This document shows positions 16,403 through 25,033 of a DNA stretch of 64,000 nucleotides, one piece after another. The stretch is from positions 664,438 through 728,437 of the forward strand of contig OX638341.1 of NCBI GenBank assembly GCA_951812965.1. Reading direction: 5' to 3'. Both the position numbers and the translations under genes were made by a program. The notes under the pieces were generated by a model that was not told where the DNA came from, searched no databases, and was given only the letters and a program-made list of their open reading frames with translations. The number at the start of each line of letters is the position of its first letter. Positions within the stretch are counted from its first letter, which is position 1. The DNA is from an uncultured Pseudohongiella sp. (GTDB taxonomy: Bacteria > Pseudomonadota > Gammaproteobacteria > Pseudomonadales > Pseudohongiellaceae).

Positions 16403-17734
16403 ATGTCATCAACAAACATGCCCGCGAACCACCCGTTCAGGATATTGTCCGGCGTCCTACTCGCGCTCCTGTTGAGCCTGCCCGGCTTGACCGTCCAGGC
16501 CGACACCGCCTGGCCCGAAAGCGAAGACGGCGCCGCAAGCGCCGGTTTCACCGAACAGGGTATGGAAGAACTCGATGCCGCCATGCGCAGGATCGTCTCC
16601 GACCAGGATGTGGCCGGCATGGTCTGGTTGCTCGTGCGCAACGGCAAGGTCGCCACCTTCGATCATGCCGGTCTCGCCCGCGTCGACGACAACGCACCCA
16701 TGACCAGAGACAGCCTGTTCCGCATCTATTCCATGACCAAGCCCGTCACCGGCGTGGCGCTGATGATGCTGCACGAGGAAGGCTTGTGGGAGTTCGACGA
16801 CCCCGTCAGCAAGCACGTGCCCGAATTCGCCGGGCTCAAGGTCATGACCAGTTACGATGAAGAGGGCAACATGGAACTCGCCGAGCCGTCACGTCAACCC
16901 ACCATGCGGGAATTGCTCAACCATTCCGCAGGCTTCGGCTATGGTCTCAGCGGCGAGGATCCGGTCAACAACGCCTTCCGTGAAAAACGCGCGCTTGCCT
17001 CGAACGATCTCGAAGAGCTGATCGAAAATATTGCCGACATTCCATTGCTTTACGATCCCGGTGAGGAATGGGTTTATTCGATTGCAGTGGATATCCAGGG
17101 CTATATCGTGCAGAAGCTTTCGGGCATGCGCTTCGGCGAATTCCTCGAACAGCGCATGTTCCAGCCGCTGGGCATGACCGACACCCGATTCTACGTGCAG
17201 GACCAGGACCGCCCCCGCTTCGCCGAGGTGCATAACTGGGATGAGGAACGCGGCACGCTCGTACAACGCCCCCATCGCAGCGACCGGGCCAGCTATCTGG
17301 ATCCGAACCGGATCGAATCCGGCGGCGGTGGGCTCGTCTCTTCAACCCACGACTACGCGCGCTTCCTGCAGATGCTCGTCAACGAAGGAGAACTCGACGG
17401 CGTCCGCATCCTGACGCCGGAATCGGTGCGCATCATGCGCACCAACAGCCTGCGGGACGAATTGCTCATGCGCGGCGGCGCGGACCGGGCAGGCGCGCCC
17501 GGCACGGGTTTCGGCGTCGACTTCGCGGTGATCTTCGACCCCGCGGCGGCGAACAACCCGCAAGGGGCGGGAACCTATTACTGGGCGGGAGCAGCCGGCA
17601 CCTGGTTCTGGATCGACCCGGTGTACGACATGTTCTGGGTCGGCATGATCCAGGCCCAGGGAGCGCGCCGACCGGGCGCGGCCAACATGCGCAACGTCGC
17701 CAGGGACATCATCTACGACAGTTTGATTCGCTGA
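16403..17734 (+). CDS. serine hydrolase of the beta-lactamase/DD-peptidase (class C) fold
   Basis: About 443 aa with a signal peptide (ending VQA|DT). It has the SxxK motif SMTK (Ser about 110), a YSI at the YxN position (Tyr about 225) and the late GTGFGVDFAV, with HxG-like segments. The family contains esterases, DD-peptidases and class C beta-lactamases. The long LSGVLLALLLSLPGL segment and the TDTRFYV/GGGGLVSSTHDYARF blocks resemble estB-type exported esterases more than AmpC. ATG 16403 has GAGG at a good distance; ATG 16388 is possible. It is divergent from the TorF porin and could share the NtrC site. Confidence 0.8.
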   Translation: MSSTNMPANHPFRILSGVLLALLLSLPGLTVQADTAWPESEDGAASAGFTEQGMEELDAAMRRIVSDQDVAGMVWLLVRNGKVATFDHAGLARVDDNAPMTRDSLFRIYSMTKPVTGVALMMLHEEGLWEFDDPVSKHVPEFAGLKVMTSYDEEGNMELAEPSRQPTMRELLNHSAGFGYGLSGEDPVNNAFREKRALASNDLEELIENIADIPLLYDPGEEWVYSIAVDIQGYIVQKLSGMRFGEFLEQRMFQPLGMTDTRFYVQDQDRPRFAEVHNWDEERGTLVQRPHRSDRASYLDPNRIESGGGGLVSSTHDYARFLQMLVNEGELDGVRILTPESVRIMRTNSLRDELLMRGGADRAGAPGTGFGVDFAVIFDPAAANNPQGAGTYYWAGAAGTWFWIDPVYDMFWVGMIQAQGARRPGAANMRNVARDIIYDSLIR

Positions 17735-17739
17735 AGCGC

Positions 17740-17851
17740 GGGCGACGCATGCGTCGCCCCTACCACAGAATTCCGGCTACCGGGCCGGGCCTGATTACAT
17801 GGGTCGGGTTACCAGGCTGGGGCGAATGTAGGGGCGAGGCATGCCTCGCCC
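17740..17851. repeat. inverted pair of 20-bp palindromes
   Basis: The ACG-type palindrome at 17740-17759 begins 5 nt after the serine hydrolase stop. The AGG-type is at 17832-17851, 13 nt before the GST stop. CTAC and GTAG face inward. The pair fills the gap between two convergent genes. Confidence 0.85.
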
Positions 17852-17864
17852 GCGGGCGGCGCAC

Positions 17865-18512
17865 TCACGGCAGCGGAATCTCCGCCGCGTCGGGCACGCC
17901 ATAGCCCCGCTGCACGGCGGGGCGGGCGGCGATGCGCAGGTACCAGTCGCGCAGCCGCGGGAACCGGTCGAAATCGATCCGCTGCCATTCGAAACGCGAA
18001 ATCCACGGCCAGGTGGCGATATCGACGAGTGAATACTCGCCCGCGATGTATTCCCGATCCTCAAGGCGCCGATCAAGCACTCCATACAGCCGCTGTGTCT
18101 CCGTCGAATAGCGTTCCTCGGCGTAAGGCGCCTTGCCCGGATTGAACTTGAGGAAATGATGGGTCTGGCCCAGCATCGGGCCGACGTGGGCGACCTGCAG
18201 CATCAGCCAGGCCAGCGACTGCCAGCGGTCGGGCCCCGGCGGGCACAGCAACTTTTCTTCGCGCTCGGCCAGGTACAGCAGTATCGCCCCGGACTCCATC
18301 AAGGTGATGTCGTTCTCGTGATCGACGATCACCGGAATCTTGTGATTGAGCGTCAGCGCGTCGAATTCGGGCTCATGCTGGTCCCCGTTCGTGATGTCGA
18401 TGGGAATCACCCGGTAATCCAGCCCAAGCTCTTCGAGCATGATGGAAACCTTGCGCCCGTTGGGCGTGTTCCAGGTATAGAGATCGATTCCGGTTTTTTC
18501 CGTTTGCTGCAT
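17865..18512 (-). CDS. glutathione S-transferase family protein (YfcG/YghU-like)
   Basis: About 215 aa. The N-terminal thioredoxin-like domain begins IDLYTWNTPNGRKVSIMLEE, where the TPNGRK loop is typical of the Nu-class/YfcG group that has disulfide-bond reductase activity. The cis-Pro segment HKIPVIVDH and ESGAILLYLAE (glutathione gamma-Glu contact) follow. The C-terminal helical domain has SLVDIATWPWISRFEWQRID. ATG 18512 has GGAG about 10 nt upstream; the longer frame starts in poor context. It is probably a single-gene unit. Confidence 0.88.
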   Translation of the reverse strand: MQQTEKTGIDLYTWNTPNGRKVSIMLEELGLDYRVIPIDITNGDQHEPEFDALTLNHKIPVIVDHENDITLMESGAILLYLAEREEKLLCPPGPDRWQSLAWLMLQVAHVGPMLGQTHHFLKFNPGKAPYAEERYSTETQRLYGVLDRRLEDREYIAGEYSLVDIATWPWISRFEWQRIDFDRFPRLRDWYLRIAARPAVQRGYGVPDAAEIPLP

Positions 18513-18702
18513 TAGCCGGGCTCCTGGCGCTGCTTCGAGGGGATGCAATGTGGCGCAAGTATAACGCCTCCACCGGCGACCCGCGCCGCGGGTGAAATCA
18601 CTATTTCGCCTCGGAATCGAGCAAAAGGGCGGAATCGCGTCTAACTTTTGTCTCGCTCCAATTCACCAACTTTATTAATATCCCTCGGGAAAGGACTCGA
18701 AA

Positions 18703-19050
18703 ATGAATCGTTTACTACGCTTTTGCGCAATTTGCGCCCTGCTCGCCCTGTTCACCGCCTGTGCGGCGAATCCCAAATACGTTCCGGACAGACGCGCGCC
18801 AACCCGCGAGGAGGTTGCCCGGCACAACGAGGTCGTGCCGCGAAACCTGCAACTCGTTTGCGACAGCTTGTACAACACCGGCTCGTATATCAAACGACGC
18901 GTCTGCTGGCTGCGTCAGGACATGTACCTGCGACAGAATCACCGCGACCGGATATGGTTGTCTAACTTGCCCGCAGAATCGCAAAATCCGGCGAATCGTG
19001 AAGATCTATTCGATCAAATTCCGCTGCCAGAGGATATTTTAGACCTGTAG
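18703..19050 (+). CDS. small lipoprotein of unknown function
   Basis: 115 aa with a lipoprotein signal (lipobox LFTAC, Cys at about 20) and a strong SD (GGAAAGGA) before the ATG. The mature part is basic and contains two further Cys residues (LVCDSLYNTG, RRVCWLR) that could form a disulfide. No known domain is recognised. The last 89 bp overlap the 3' end of threonine synthase on the opposite strand. Confidence 0.65.
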   Translation: MNRLLRFCAICALLALFTACAANPKYVPDRRAPTREEVARHNEVVPRNLQLVCDSLYNTGSYIKRRVCWLRQDMYLRQNHRDRIWLSNLPAESQNPANREDLFDQIPLPEDILDL

Positions 19051-20191
19051 CGCAATTGAACAGCACCACGCGCTCGTCGCGGCCGATGCGCCCGCTCGCC
19101 AGTTCCTGTTTCAGCGCGGCCAGGGTCGCGGCGCCTTCCGGGCAAAGCAGAATGCCTTCGCGGCGGGCGCATTCCGATTGTGCGGCCAGGATGTCCTTGT
19201 CGCTGACGGCGACCGCGAAACCGCCGCTTTCGCGCACGGCGTCGAGAATCAGGAAATCGCCGACCGCCGCCGGCACGCGAATGCCGGCGGCGACGGTTTC
19301 CGCGTTTTCCCAGGGCTCGGCGTGGCGGCTGCCTGCCTCGAAGGCGCGCACCATGGGCGCACAGCCTTCCGCTTGCACCGCGACCATGCGCGGCCTGCGG
19401 GAACCGATCCAGCCGATGGCTTCAAGTTCGGCGAAGGCTTTCCACATGCCGATCAGGCCGGTACCGCCGCCGGTGGGATACAGGATGACGTCGGGCAATT
19501 GCCAGTCGAGCTGTTCGGCGAGTTCCAGACCCATGGTCTTCTTGCCTTCGATCCGATAAGGCTCTTTCAAGGTCGAAGTGTCGAACCAGCCCATCTCCTC
19601 GCGGCCTGCGCCGACGAACTTGCCGCAATCGTTGATATAGCCGTTAGCGAGATAAGTATGGGCGCCGAAGAAAGCGGTTTCCTCGATATTGATCTTTGGG
19701 GTGTCTTCCGGGCAGAACACCCAGGTCTCGATATCCGCCGCCGCACAGTAGGCGGCGAGCGCCGCGCCGGCATTGCCGTTGGTCGGAATCGCCATGCGCC
19801 GCACGCCAAGCTCCTTCGCCATCGCCACCGCGAGAGCCAGACCCCTGGCCTTGAAGGAGCCCGTGGGCAGGCGACCTTCGTCCTTGATCAGGATTTCGGC
19901 GCAGCCGTATTCCTCGCGCAACTTGTGGGCAGGCAACAGCGGCGTCATTATCTCGCCCAAGCGCACCACATTCTCGGAACGGCGCACCGGCAGGAATTCC
20001 CGGTAGCGCCAAAACTCCGGCTCGCGGTCGATCAGTTGTACCTTGCTGATGCCTGCCGCCAGCGCTTCCAGGTCATAACGCACCAACAGCGGCTTGCCGG
20101 CCTCGGACAAGCCCTGCAAGGTATCCGCCGGATAGCGCTTGCCGGTATAGCTGCATTCCAGATGCGTGACGAAAGTCGGATATTCGATCAT
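18962..20191 (-). CDS. thrC: threonine synthase (PLP-dependent)
   Basis: About 409 aa; converts O-phosphohomoserine to threonine and phosphate. The PLP lysine is in TGSFKARG (Lys about 114). IPTNGNAGAALAAYC is the cofactor-phosphate and substrate loop, YPTGGGTGLIGMWKAF the Gly-rich PLP-phosphate loop and NCATGLKYP the C-terminal block. ATG 20191 (MIEYPTF) is the likely start; the longer frame runs into a dispersed repeat. The 3' end overlaps a convergent lipoprotein gene. A related PLP lyase is possible but less likely. Confidence 0.85.
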   Translation of the reverse strand: MIEYPTFVTHLECSYTGKRYPADTLQGLSEAGKPLLVRYDLEALAAGISKVQLIDREPEFWRYREFLPVRRSENVVRLGEIMTPLLPAHKLREEYGCAEILIKDEGRLPTGSFKARGLALAVAMAKELGVRRMAIPTNGNAGAALAAYCAAADIETWVFCPEDTPKINIEETAFFGAHTYLANGYINDCGKFVGAGREEMGWFDTSTLKEPYRIEGKKTMGLELAEQLDWQLPDVILYPTGGGTGLIGMWKAFAELEAIGWIGSRRPRMVAVQAEGCAPMVRAFEAGSRHAEPWENAETVAAGIRVPAAVGDFLILDAVRESGGFAVAVSDKDILAAQSECARREGILLCPEGAATLAALKQELASGRIGRDERVVLFNCATGLKYPLAAEFDRIDLHDSPDFAILRAS

Positions 20192-20221
20192 GGTTGTTTG
20201 CTCATTCTGTTTGAACGTGCA

Positions 20222-20330
20222 TGCCATCCCTGGCGCGACACTATCGACTTCGACAACCCCTGGCCTTGCCATCCATGGCAAGTCGTTCGGGCCTCAAAAA
20301 GCGTTGCTTTTTGTCGGCTTCGCCGACCGG
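20222..20330. repeat. dispersed palindromic repeat related to 46417-46525
   Basis: In reverse complement this segment aligns with the repeat after the M20 gene: a hairpin with A-run/T-run arms (CAAAAAGC/GCTTTTTG), then GGCCCGAACG, then a CTTGCC...GGCAAG hairpin, then AGGGGTTGTCGAAG and GCGCCAGGGATGGCA. It lies between threonine synthase and the amidohydrolase stop at 20334. Confidence 0.75.
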
Positions 20331-20333
20331 CCC

Positions 20334-21638
20334 TCACTCAACTCGATTCGAGTATTTTTCGCGGAATCTTTCGTACAACTCCTGCTGGGTGCCGAACAGG
20401 TCGATGTCGCGGCCCTGGATATAGGCGCCGAGCACCTGGCTGGTGCGCATGTCGAGCGCGTCGCCGATGGAAATGAACATCGTCGCGTCCTTGCCCGGCT
20501 CGAGCGAACCCACGCGGTCGTCGACGCCGAGAATGCGGGCATTGTTCAAGGTGACCAGGCCCAGGGCGGCTTCGCGGTCAAGCCCGTGGGCCGCCGCGGT
20601 GCCGGCGAAAAAAGGCAGATTGCGCTGGGATTGCAACTCGGCATCGCCGCCGCCGATTCCCACTTCAATACCCGCCTGCTGCAAGAGGAACGGCATCTTG
20701 AACGGCGCATCCACGTCATGCCATTCCATGCCTGGCAGCGCGTGTACTTGCTCGTAGATCACCGGGATGGACTCCGCCAGCAGCAGATCCTTCACCTGCA
20801 TCGCCTCGGCGCCGCCGACCAGAACGATGTTCTGCACACCGTAGGAACGCGCGAATCGCACTCCGCTAATGATTTCCCTGGCGTCGTCGGCGTGCAGGAA
20901 CAATTTGCCGCTGCCTTCGAACAGGCCTTGCATGGCGGCGAGATTGAGATTGAGCGGTTCGCCGGTATACACCGCAGCGTCGCGAAACAGTGCGTGCAAG
21001 ACTTCGACCTGGGCCTGATAGTCGTCATTTTCGACCCGTTCGAATCGGCCGGTATCCGGATTGCGCCGATTGCGCTTGAAGGGCGGCCAATGCAGGTGCT
21101 GGCCGTCGTCGAGCCGCAGCGCGGCGTCCTCCCAATTCCAGGCATCGAGCATGAATATGGACGAGCGGCCGGAGATCATCCCGCCTTCCGGCGTAACCTG
21201 GGCGGTGAGAATCCCGTTAAAGCGCGTGGCCGGTATCAGTTCGGAATCGGTGTTGTAGGCAATAGCGGAACGAACGCTGGCATTGATATCGCCCTCCTCC
21301 ACCACATCGTTGGTCGAACGGATGTTGGCGACTTCCAGCAACCCCAACGTAGAGTTCGGCAATACCAGCCCCGGATAGACGTGGCTGCCTTGCACATCGA
21401 TCACCAGATGACCGCTGGTGTCGATGCCGTCGGCGGCCGAGCCCACGGCAGTGATGACGCCTTCGTCGAAGGTGATTACGCCGTCGCCGATGACAGCCCC
21501 GTTACCAACATGAATGATGGCGCCGACCAGAGCGATGGGTTCACCTTGCGGCGCCGCGGGGGCCGGCACTACCGCCCTGGCGGCGAAGGCCGCCGAGAGC
21601 AGGACCAGAGTGTAGATTATCTGAATCGAATTTCGCAT
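20334..21638 (-). CDS. exported amidohydrolase-family protein lacking the HxH metal motif
   Basis: 434 aa with a signal peptide (ending ARA|V). The fold matches imidazolonepropionase-like amidohydrolases: a beta-sandwich start (GAIIHVGNGAVIGDGVITFDEG), a central TIM barrel and the closing GVDDRVGSLEPGKDATMFI. The usual PGLIDxHxH is replaced by YPGLVLPNSTLGLLEV, so the first two metal ligands are gone. IPVIYEQVHALPG and GIGGGDAE stand where other ligand segments usually lie. It follows the 967-aa amidohydrolase by 12 bp, so the two form an operon and perhaps a complex in which this protein is a non-catalytic partner (inference). Confidence 0.8.
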   Translation of the reverse strand: MRNSIQIIYTLVLLSAAFAARAVVPAPAAPQGEPIALVGAIIHVGNGAVIGDGVITFDEGVITAVGSAADGIDTSGHLVIDVQGSHVYPGLVLPNSTLGLLEVANIRSTNDVVEEGDINASVRSAIAYNTDSELIPATRFNGILTAQVTPEGGMISGRSSIFMLDAWNWEDAALRLDDGQHLHWPPFKRNRRNPDTGRFERVENDDYQAQVEVLHALFRDAAVYTGEPLNLNLAAMQGLFEGSGKLFLHADDAREIISGVRFARSYGVQNIVLVGGAEAMQVKDLLLAESIPVIYEQVHALPGMEWHDVDAPFKMPFLLQQAGIEVGIGGGDAELQSQRNLPFFAGTAAAHGLDREAALGLVTLNNARILGVDDRVGSLEPGKDATMFISIGDALDMRTSQVLGAYIQGRDIDLFGTQQELYERFREKYSNRVE

Positions 21639-21650
21639 TTTTCCTTCCCC

Positions 21651-24554
21651 CTATTCGCCGCGATTCGTTATGGAAGCGATGATGCGCGCCCGCTCGGCGG
21701 CGATCGCCTCGCGCAAGGCAATGTCTTCCTCCCGGTCATAGAAGGGCGCGCCTTCAATCCAGGTCGTCTCCGCCACGGCGTAGATCGACAGCGGGTGATC
21801 GGACCAGAGCACGAGGTCCGCGTCCTTGCCCGGCCGGATGCTGCCCATGCGGTCGTCGAGATGCAGCAGCATGGCCGGATTAAGGGTCACCATCTTGAGC
21901 GCGTCGACTTCGCTCACGTTGCCGTATTTCACCGCCTTCGCGGCTTCCTGATTGAGCCTGCGCGACATCTCCGCGTCGTCGGAATTGATGGCGACGACCA
22001 CGCCGGCCTGTTGCATCAGCGCGGCGTTATAGGGAATCGCGTAACGCACTTCCCACTTGTAGGCCCACCAGTCGGAGAAGGTCGAGCCTCCGGCGCCGTG
22101 CTGGGCCATCTTGTCGGCGACCTTGTAGCCTTCCAGGATGTGGGTGAAGGTGTTGATGTTGAAGTCGAACTGCTCTGCCACGTGCATGAGCATGTTGATC
22201 TCGGACTGCACGTAGGAATGGCTGGTGACATACATGTCGCCGTTGAGCACTTCGAGCATGGCCTCGTGCACGAGATCGCGCCGAGGCGGCGTTGTCTGCC
22301 GCTGCTGTGAAGCCGGCAGATCGTTGTACTCGCTCCAGGCCCGGCCGTATTCTCGCGCCTGGGAGAAGGCGTTGACGAACACCTGTTCGACGCCCATGCG
22401 GGTCTGCGGGTACCGCACCGATGCGGGATTGGTGCTGCGCTTGACGTTCTCGCCGAGCGCGAACTTGATAAATTCGTCAGCATCCTCGATCAACAATCCA
22501 TCGGACGCCTGTCCCCAGCGCATCTTGATAATGGCCGATTGACCGCCGATGGGATTGGCTGATCCGTGCAGCAACTGGGCCGCCGTCACGCCGCCGGCGA
22601 GATTGCGGTAGATATTGATGTTTTCCGAATCGACCACGTCTTTCATTCGCACCATGCTCGAATTGGTCTGGGTCTCGTTGATGTTGAACAGGGCGATGTG
22701 GGAATGCTCGTCGATGATGCCGGGGGTGACGTGCTTGCCGCTGCCGTCGATCTCCATGGCGCCGGCGGCGTCCAGACCTTCGCCGACCGCTTCAATGCGG
22801 CCGTCGCGCACGAGTACGTCGGTAACAAGAGTGCCTTGGTCTTCATTGGTCCAGACCGTGGCGCCGCGAATGACAAAGTCCCGGGCCTGGGGCATTTCGG
22901 TGCGGCCGTAAGCGCTGAAGGGATACAGCACCGGCGAAGGCAATTCGGCAACCTCGACAGCTTCCGCTTCCGCCTCGGTCCCGGCGGCGTCACCGACCCG
23001 GCTCAATTGCCAGGAAAGCGATTCGCCCGCGGGAGTGAACGCGTTGCCGCGCCAGCCACCGGCATCGCTCCAGCCGGTCAGGCGGATGCGATTGCCATCG
23101 TCGTCCCAGGCGAAATCGAGCGTGATCAGATCGTCGACCAGTTCGATATTGGCCGAACTCGAATCGCCGTCCGGGTCAAGCGTCGCCTCTGGGTCGGCGC
23201 CGTCGAATTCGATCTCGAGCATCCGGGTTTGGCCGTCGAGCGCAAGCTCGTAGCGACCGGCGTTCTCCTGCCGACCCGGATTGATTACGTAGCGATTGCC
23301 CTGAATCCAGCTTTCGAGCAACACATTGTCTTCATCGAGCAATTCGCCCGTGGTAACGAGAAAATTCGCCAGGGCGCCGGGGGCGAGTTGGCCGACGAGG
23401 CCGGAGATGCCAAGGATTTCGGCCGGAACCGTGGTCAGCGCCGCGATGGCGGCTTCCGCCGGCAGGCCGTTACTCACGGCCTTGCGCAGATTGGGCCAGA
23501 AGTCATCGCCCGCGCCAAAACTCGTCAGCGAGAAATCGATGCCCTGCTCGGCCAACAAGCGCGGATTGAAAGGCGCCAGTTCCCAATGCTTGAGCGCTTC
23601 GAAACTGACCTCTTCGGCATCGAGCGGGTCGGCCACTTCGGGCGCTTCGGGAAAATCGAGCGATACGATCAGGCTGGCGCCGGTTGCCGCAATCTCCTCC
23701 GCCCGCCGATAGCTGTCGCCGCTGGTCTTCAGCACGTATTGCACGCCGAAGCCATCGCCCATGCGATCGGCGGTCAGCGCTTCCTGCCAATTTTCGACTT
23801 CCATGATCTGGGGCAGATCCTGCACCTGGTTCCAGGCCTCAAGCGTGGCGTCGGTAAAGGGCCGCGGCTCCTGGCCGCCGAACCATTCGGCGTCCATGTA
23901 AGTCTGGCGCAGCAGCGCGAACGAACCCATCAGCGAGGTAGGCATGGCCTGGATCGAACTGCCCTTGTCGAGGGAGTAATGCGCGGCCGCATCGGCAACC
24001 ACGATGGCCTCGCTGGCCCTTTCGTCGCCAAGCGTGATCAGGGCGGAAGTGCCGCGGGCGATGCCATCGGGGCGCAAGCTCAACACGGTAGTGAAGCCGC
24101 GTTCGCGCAGGTCCTCGCGTTCGTCCTGGTCGGGCACGAAAGCGGCGGCAGCGCGAAAGTCGGCGCGGATGGCGTCGTTGACATTGCGCGCGCGGTCGTC
24201 AGGCTGGAGATTCTCCCCACCGCCGTTTTCGTCCAGCGGCCGTTCGAGTTCGGGAACGCCGTAATCGGTATAGATATCGATCAGGCCGGGATATACATAC
24301 TTGCCGGCGAGATCGATAGGAAAATAGCCGTCGGGCACATCATCATCGTCATTGATCTCGACGACGCGACCCTCGCGAACAAGCAGATTGCCTCCGGCAA
24401 GAATACTGCCGTCCGGCTGATAAATATTCGCGTTGCGAAACGCATAGGCCCCAGCGCGCTGATCGGCAATGCCGTTCGGTGTAAGGTTTTCCTGGGCGGA
24501 CACCGGCAGGCAGACAAACAGCGCGGCGATCGGCGCCAGCAGTCTGGTAAACAT
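21651..24554 (-). CDS. tandem amidohydrolase fusion, N-half degenerate and C-half with metal motif
   Basis: 967 aa with a signal peptide (ending VSA|QE). Two amidohydrolase units lie in tandem. Unit 1 (about 25-430) has KYVYPGLIDIYTDYGVPE, where YTDY replaces HxH, and ends APGALANFLVTTGELL. A linker of about 130 residues rich in Asp and Glu follows. Unit 2 (about 560-950) has KHVTPGIIDEHSHIALF with an intact HSH motif, YVTSHSYVQSE, and SIRPGKDADLVLWSDHPLS. Only the second unit seems fit for metal catalysis. Such pairs of a long fusion and a short partner occur in other marine Gammaproteobacteria. SD AGGA precedes the ATG. Confidence 0.82.
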   Translation of the reverse strand: MFTRLLAPIAALFVCLPVSAQENLTPNGIADQRAGAYAFRNANIYQPDGSILAGGNLLVREGRVVEINDDDDVPDGYFPIDLAGKYVYPGLIDIYTDYGVPELERPLDENGGGENLQPDDRARNVNDAIRADFRAAAAFVPDQDEREDLRERGFTTVLSLRPDGIARGTSALITLGDERASEAIVVADAAAHYSLDKGSSIQAMPTSLMGSFALLRQTYMDAEWFGGQEPRPFTDATLEAWNQVQDLPQIMEVENWQEALTADRMGDGFGVQYVLKTSGDSYRRAEEIAATGASLIVSLDFPEAPEVADPLDAEEVSFEALKHWELAPFNPRLLAEQGIDFSLTSFGAGDDFWPNLRKAVSNGLPAEAAIAALTTVPAEILGISGLVGQLAPGALANFLVTTGELLDEDNVLLESWIQGNRYVINPGRQENAGRYELALDGQTRMLEIEFDGADPEATLDPDGDSSSANIELVDDLITLDFAWDDDGNRIRLTGWSDAGGWRGNAFTPAGESLSWQLSRVGDAAGTEAEAEAVEVAELPSPVLYPFSAYGRTEMPQARDFVIRGATVWTNEDQGTLVTDVLVRDGRIEAVGEGLDAAGAMEIDGSGKHVTPGIIDEHSHIALFNINETQTNSSMVRMKDVVDSENINIYRNLAGGVTAAQLLHGSANPIGGQSAIIKMRWGQASDGLLIEDADEFIKFALGENVKRSTNPASVRYPQTRMGVEQVFVNAFSQAREYGRAWSEYNDLPASQQRQTTPPRRDLVHEAMLEVLNGDMYVTSHSYVQSEINMLMHVAEQFDFNINTFTHILEGYKVADKMAQHGAGGSTFSDWWAYKWEVRYAIPYNAALMQQAGVVVAINSDDAEMSRRLNQEAAKAVKYGNVSEVDALKMVTLNPAMLLHLDDRMGSIRPGKDADLVLWSDHPLSIYAVAETTWIEGAPFYDREEDIALREAIAAERARIIASITNRGE

Positions 24555-24682
24555 GATCTGGTCCTGATTATTCGAGTGAGTTGAATGTTAGCGCGTTTTG
24601 GAGTCCCGCGGTGCAGCCAAATGAACAAATGAAGGGACACCCACTATTGATGGCTACCCACCGTTAGTGGCTCCGATCCGTC

Positions 24683-24790
24683 GCCGTCGGCCTGGGGGGT
24701 GTGCAGCGGACGCCGTAAATACATCCCTGTAGGCTTCGGGCTCGGCATCCATGCCTCGCACGCCCGCTGCACACCCCCCAGGCCGACGGC
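24683..24790. repeat. long-hairpin repeat, copy with perfect 27-bp arms
   Basis: Arms 24683-24709 and 24764-24790 are perfect reverse complements (start GCCGTCGGCCTGGGGGGT). The 54-nt loop (GGACGCCGTAAATAC...GCCTCGCACG) is shared, in opposite orientation, with the copy at 53593-53705. The outer tail GGCTCCGATCC at 24669-24679 also matches. It lies in the 479-bp gap upstream of the amidohydrolase operon. Confidence 0.9.
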
Positions 24791-24854
24791 AACTAGCTTG
24801 TAAGTGTGATTTGGGCTAGGGAAGTCTCGAAGTAAGTCGATGGCGGGATGGGAA

Positions 24855-25033
24855 TATGCGGCGGCATGTGAGGCATGGATGCCGAACTTGAGCCTACAGG
24901 GGTGTAGGCAAGCGTTTATGAAGCGCAGCTTCATGCGCAGCCGGAACGACGTCAAGCTGTGCTTGGCGTCCGGGCCGTATTCACGGCGTCCGCTGCATAC
25001 CCTCCAGCCCGACGGCGACGGATCGAAGCCACC
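24855..25033. repeat. disrupted copy of the long-hairpin repeat
   Basis: The loop segment (GGCATGGATGCCGAACTTGA, then GCCTACAGGGG) and the right arm (GGCGTCCGCTGCATACC...GACGGCGACGG, tail GATCGAAGCCACC) of the family are present. About 75 bp of other sequence with its own stem (GAAGCGCAGCTTC) is inserted between them and the left arm is lost. It ends at the stop codon of the DUF1501 gene (25034). Confidence 0.7.
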
